A DNA stretch of 7,436 nucleotides from an uncultured Chloroflexaceae bacterium (GTDB lineage: Bacteria; Chloroflexota; Chloroflexia; Chloroflexales; Chloroflexaceae). The translations under genes were made by a program, and so were the position numbers. Positions 4,871-7,436 of this stretch are shown here, piece by piece (the first letter of the stretch is position 1; each line of letters begins with the position of its first letter). The notes below the pieces were generated by a model. The model saw only the letters and a program-made list of their open reading frames with translations. It made no database searches and was not told the origin of the DNA. The stretch spans positions 1-7,436 of the forward strand of contig CAKZQX010000725.1 of the NCBI GenBank assembly GCA_937141995.1. The letters run 5' to 3'.

Positions 4871-6862
4871 ATGCAAAACCTGCACTATATGTCGGCCCCG
4901 GCGCGTGAGGCATTCACCCGTCTGGCAGCCCGTCTGGAGCCCCGGTTGCGCGAGGGCTGCGCCCCCCGCGACGCGGACCTGTTCCTGATCCGCCTGGAAC
5001 GCTACTTTGCGGACTTCTACGTACCCCTGGCGCAGATCTATGGCGAGCGTTCCGATTTTCTCCAGCAACTGGATACCCTGGGCGCGCAGATGCTCGCCGC
5101 CTATGCCGACCGTCCGGAGCCGCTGCGGCTGCTCGATATTGAGCGCCAGATGACGCCGGACTGGTTTCAGCGGGAGACGATGGTCGGCTATGTCTGCTAT
5201 CCCGACCTGTTTGCCGGTACGCTACGCGGGGTGCGGGAGCATCTGACCTACCTGCGCGAACTGGGCGTGACCTACCTGCATCTGATGCCGATCCTGCAAC
5301 CGCGCAGTGGGACTAACGACGGCGGCTATGCGGTGGAGGACTACCGCCGGGTGAACCCGGCTCTGGGCACGATGGATGACCTGGCGGCCCTGGCGGGGGA
5401 TCTGCATACCAACGGCATTAGCCTCTGTATTGACCTGGTGCTGAACCACACCGCCCGCGAGCATACCTGGGCGCAACGCGCAATGGCGGGTGAGCCGGAA
5501 TACCTGGACTTCTACCACACCTTTGCGGATCGGACCCTGCCGGATAGCTACGAGGCCACCCTGCGCGAGGTGTTCCCGGATTTTGCGTCGGGGAATTTTA
5601 CCTGGTATCCGCATATGGCCGAGGGCGGGCGCTGGGTCTGGACTACCTTTAATGAGTTTCAGTGGGATCTCAACTATACTAATCCCGCCGTGTTCCGCGC
5701 CATGGCCGACATAATGTTCTTCCTGGCGAACCAGGGCGTGGATATTCTGCGGCTCGATGCGGTGCCGTTTATCTGGAAGCGGATCGGCACCGATTGTGAG
5801 AACCAACCGGAGGTGCATCTGCTGCTGCAAGCATTCCGGGGCGTGATGCGTGTCGTGGCTCCGGCCGTGATCTTCAAGGCCGAGGCGATTGTATCGCCCG
5901 ACAAGCTTATTCCCTACCTGGGCCTGCATGCCGCCGAGGGCAAAGAGTGCGAACTGGCCTACAACAACCAGTTGATGGTGCAACTCTGGAGCACGCTTGC
6001 CACGCACGATGTGACGCTGCTGACGCATGTGCTGCACGCTATGCCCACCCCGCCAACCGGCACAACCTGGATTACCTACCTGCGCTGCCACGACGATATC
6101 GGCTGGGCGATTACCGATGAGTATGCCGCAGCCGTGGGCGTAAACGGCTTTCTGCATCGCCAGTTCCTCAACGAGTTCTACAGCGGCGCTTTCCCCGGCT
6201 CCTTCGCCCGGGGCTCGCTCTTCCAGTACAACCCGGTGACGCGTGACGCGCGGATCAGCGGGACTACCGCGTCGCTGGCCGGGTTGGAGCAGGCGCTCGC
6301 AACCCGTGATCCCTATGCGATTGATCTGGCCGTGCGCCGGGTACTGTTGCTGCACAGCGTTATAATGGCCTACAGCGGCATTCCGCTCATCTACATGGGT
6401 GACGAGTTGGGGATGGTAAATGACTTCTCGTTTTGTAGTGATCCGCTCCGGGTTGATGACAATCGCTGGATGCACCGCCCGCCGATGAACTGGAAGCTGG
6501 CGGCGCAACGGCATGACAAGGTGAGTGTTGTCGGCCGGATCTACGCCGGGTTGCGCCGGTTAATCACAATCCGCACCGGCACGCCGGCCCTGCACGCCGG
6601 GGGAAGCGCGCAAACCATGTGGACCGATAATCCGCATGTGTTTGCCTTCTATCGGCAGCATCCGCGCGGGCATCTGCTGCTGCTGGCGAACTTTAGCGAG
6701 TATGAGCAGCAGGTTGCCTCCGAGTTGATGTGGCACGGCAAGCTGCGCGGCGAGGTGCGCAATCTGCTTGACCCGGAGGGCTTCCGGCCAACGGCGGATT
6801 TCAACCGGATTCATCTGAAGGCGTACGAGTGTATGTGGTTAGTGGGTAGTCAGAGTAGGTAG
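4871..6862 (+). CDS. Amylosucrase (GH13 subfamily 4)
   Basis: Alpha-glucan-forming transglucosidase that cleaves sucrose, transfers glucose to an alpha-1,4-glucan chain and releases fructose. The product is 663 residues (Neisseria amylosucrase is about 636), with no signal peptide, so probably cytoplasmic. An all-helical N-terminal domain (about 1-100) precedes the GH13 barrel beginning at VGYVCYPDLFAGTL (105-118). Motifs: NDGGYAV (149-155), LVLNHT (189-194), GRWVWTTFNEFQWDLNY (253-269), DILRLDAVPFIW (291-302, nucleophile D296), FKAEAIV (335-341, acid/base E338), CHDDIGW (406-412, stabiliser D408), FARGSLFQYNP (445-455), IPLIYMGDELG (504-514) and DDNRWMHRP (529-537). D150 and R532 match the residues forming the amylosucrase D144-R509 salt bridge. 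Sucrose hydrolase of the same subfamily is the main alternative. An in-frame TGA at 4865 excludes an upstream start. No clear Shine-Dalgarno precedes 4871; Met7 is a less likely start. Confidence 0.9.
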   Translation: MQNLHYMSAPAREAFTRLAARLEPRLREGCAPRDADLFLIRLERYFADFYVPLAQIYGERSDFLQQLDTLGAQMLAAYADRPEPLRLLDIERQMTPDWFQRETMVGYVCYPDLFAGTLRGVREHLTYLRELGVTYLHLMPILQPRSGTNDGGYAVEDYRRVNPALGTMDDLAALAGDLHTNGISLCIDLVLNHTAREHTWAQRAMAGEPEYLDFYHTFADRTLPDSYEATLREVFPDFASGNFTWYPHMAEGGRWVWTTFNEFQWDLNYTNPAVFRAMADIMFFLANQGVDILRLDAVPFIWKRIGTDCENQPEVHLLLQAFRGVMRVVAPAVIFKAEAIVSPDKLIPYLGLHAAEGKECELAYNNQLMVQLWSTLATHDVTLLTHVLHAMPTPPTGTTWITYLRCHDDIGWAITDEYAAAVGVNGFLHRQFLNEFYSGAFPGSFARGSLFQYNPVTRDARISGTTASLAGLEQALATRDPYAIDLAVRRVLLLHSVIMAYSGIPLIYMGDELGMVNDFSFCSDPLRVDDNRWMHRPPMNWKLAAQRHDKVSVVGRIYAGLRRLITIRTGTPALHAGGSAQTMWTDNPHVFAFYRQHPRGHLLLLANFSEYEQQVASELMWHGKLRGEVRNLLDPEGFRPTADFNRIHLKAYECMWLVGSQSR

Positions 6863-6866
6863 GAGG
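6861..6866 (+). promoter_or_regulatory. Shine-Dalgarno overlapping the amylosucrase stop; supports a TTG start
   Basis: A complete AGGAGG lies across the last two bases of the amylosucrase TAG stop. Its spacing is 7 nt to the TTG at 6874 and 13 nt to the ATG at 6880. The spacing favours TTG. The arrangement implies the two genes are read from one transcript. Confidence 0.65.
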
Positions 6867-6873
6867 TGCGAGA

Positions 6874-7350
6874 TTGCTGATGCGCGGAGTGATAATTGTG
6901 TGGGGGCTGGCGTTGGCGTTGACGGCCTGCAATGGCGCGGCAGGTGAGGCGGATACTGATAGTTCCACGCCGCCGGCGGTAACAACCCCGGCGGTCGCCG
7001 CAACCGCGACGCCCGCAACCACAGCGGTTGCCGATGAACAGCGCTACCCGGATATCGTAGACGCGGAGTTGACCCGCAATGATGATGGCACCTACGATAT
7101 TGCGGTAACGGTTTCCTCACCCTACGACTCGCCCGAACGCTACGCCGACGCCTGGCGCGTGCTCTCCCCGGATGACCGGGTGCTGGCCGAGCGCGAACTG
7201 CTGCACGACCATGCCAACGAGCAGCCCTTCACCCGCTCGCTCACGAATGTCACCATTCCTGCAGATGTCACCGAGGTAACGATCCAGGGGCGCGATCTGC
7301 GCTACGGCTATGGCGGCGAGACGGTGACGGTTCCCGTGCCGGGGCGGTAA
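6874..7350 (+). CDS. Predicted small lipoprotein, conserved hypothetical type
   Basis: The product is 158 residues from TTG, or 156 if the ATG at 6880 is used. An N-terminal hydrophobic segment ends in a lipobox LTAC (16-19) with Cys19 as the lipidation site, so the mature protein should be anchored to the outer face of the membrane. A low-complexity Thr/Pro/Ala/Asp linker (about 20-55) leads to a compact, probably beta-rich domain (about 57-156). That domain contains YDIAVTVSSPYDSPERYADAW, split here as YDIAVTVSS (73-81) and ERYADAW (87-93). It also has the conserved-looking RELLHDHANEQPFTRSL (106-122) and a Gly-rich RYGYGGETVTV near the end. I recall similar domains in uncharacterised bacterial proteins but know no function. 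It follows amylosucrase by 11 bp, so it is likely co-transcribed; a direct role in sucrose metabolism is not supported by its sequence. Confidence 0.8.
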   Translation: MLMRGVIIVWGLALALTACNGAAGEADTDSSTPPAVTTPAVAATATPATTAVADEQRYPDIVDAELTRNDDGTYDIAVTVSSPYDSPERYADAWRVLSPDDRVLAERELLHDHANEQPFTRSLTNVTIPADVTEVTIQGRDLRYGYGGETVTVPVPGR

Positions 7351-7364
7351 ATCCGTAATCTTCA

Positions 7365-7436
7365 GGAGTCCCGGCTTCAGCCGGATCAGGCGTTCCTGGT
7401 CGGCGGCGGCCCCGGGAAGCATACACCGGCTAAAGC
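7365..7436. repeat. Second copy of the dispersed palindromic repeat, cut by the window edge
   Basis: 7365-7384 is identical to 20 nt of the left arm at 4384-4403. After a 40-nt spacer, 7425-7436 (ACCGGCTAAAGC) matches the start of the opposite arm with one mismatch, then the window ends. The spacer is longer than the 11 nt of the first copy and has different sequence. It lies 14 bp after the lipoprotein stop, so the hairpin could also act as a transcript end or RNA-stabilising structure; there is no U-tract in view. Confidence 0.75.

Noticed and set aside
4854..4908. Short upstream open frame (ATG at 4861, 15 codons) overlapping the amylosucrase start
   Set aside because: It has no ribosome-binding site and no meaningful peptide. 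It is mentioned only with the weak initiation context.
5222..6514. Minus-strand frame of 430 codons inside amylosucrase
   Set aside because: It is antisense to a gene with all GH13_4 catalytic motifs and has no recognisable domain. Long antisense frames are expected in GC-rich genes.

Overview
This is a GC-rich, gene-dense bacterial window with two divergent gene groups separated by about 600 bp of intergenic DNA. Gene content and sequence style (a nuo cluster with long extensions, a GH13_4 amylosucrase, a dispersed CCGGCTTCAGCCGG palindrome) suggest the Chloroflexota, possibly near Roseiflexus/Chloroflexus. That placement is a moderate-confidence inference from memory, not a search result.

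Left part, minus strand (1-4269): nuoA, nuoH, nuoJ, nuoK and nuoL, in that transcription order. The genes overlap end to end: 10 bp at nuoA/nuoH and ATGA-type 4-bp overlaps at the other three junctions. nuoL runs off the left edge without a stop. All five are membrane subunits of complex I (NADH:quinone oxidoreductase). The peripheral-arm genes nuoB, nuoC, nuoD and nuoI, which normally lie between nuoA and nuoH/J, are absent. The proteins are also unusual. NuoH lacks most of the segment after its first helix, the Glu of its SYE(I/V)P motif, and nearly all acidic residues of the ETNRAPFDLPEAESE loop. NuoA lacks the YE(C/S)G loop motif. NuoJ carries a roughly 65-residue His/Asp/Gln/Gly-rich insertion. 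NuoL has Glu where E. coli has Lys399, and a 25-residue tandem repeat in its C-terminal, lateral-helix region. The proton-channel residues of NuoK, and most of those in NuoL, are intact. Together this looks like a paralogous complex-I-type membrane arm whose quinone/peripheral-arm interface has diverged or been lost. This is the most interesting feature of the window.

Middle part (4270-4870): a non-coding divergent intergenic region. It holds a nested inverted-repeat element: a perfect 21-bp palindromic stem inside a looser pair of 22-23 bp arms, next to short heptamer repeats. The element ends only a few tens of bases from the nuoA start, so the nuo promoter may lie upstream of it or within it.

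Right part, plus strand (4871-7350): an amylosucrase-family enzyme (GH13_4, all catalytic residues present) followed 11 bp later by a small predicted lipoprotein of unknown function. The lipoprotein's Shine-Dalgarno sequence overlaps the amylosucrase stop codon, and its best start is TTG. After it, a second copy of the 20-nt palindrome arm begins and the window ends inside its partner arm.
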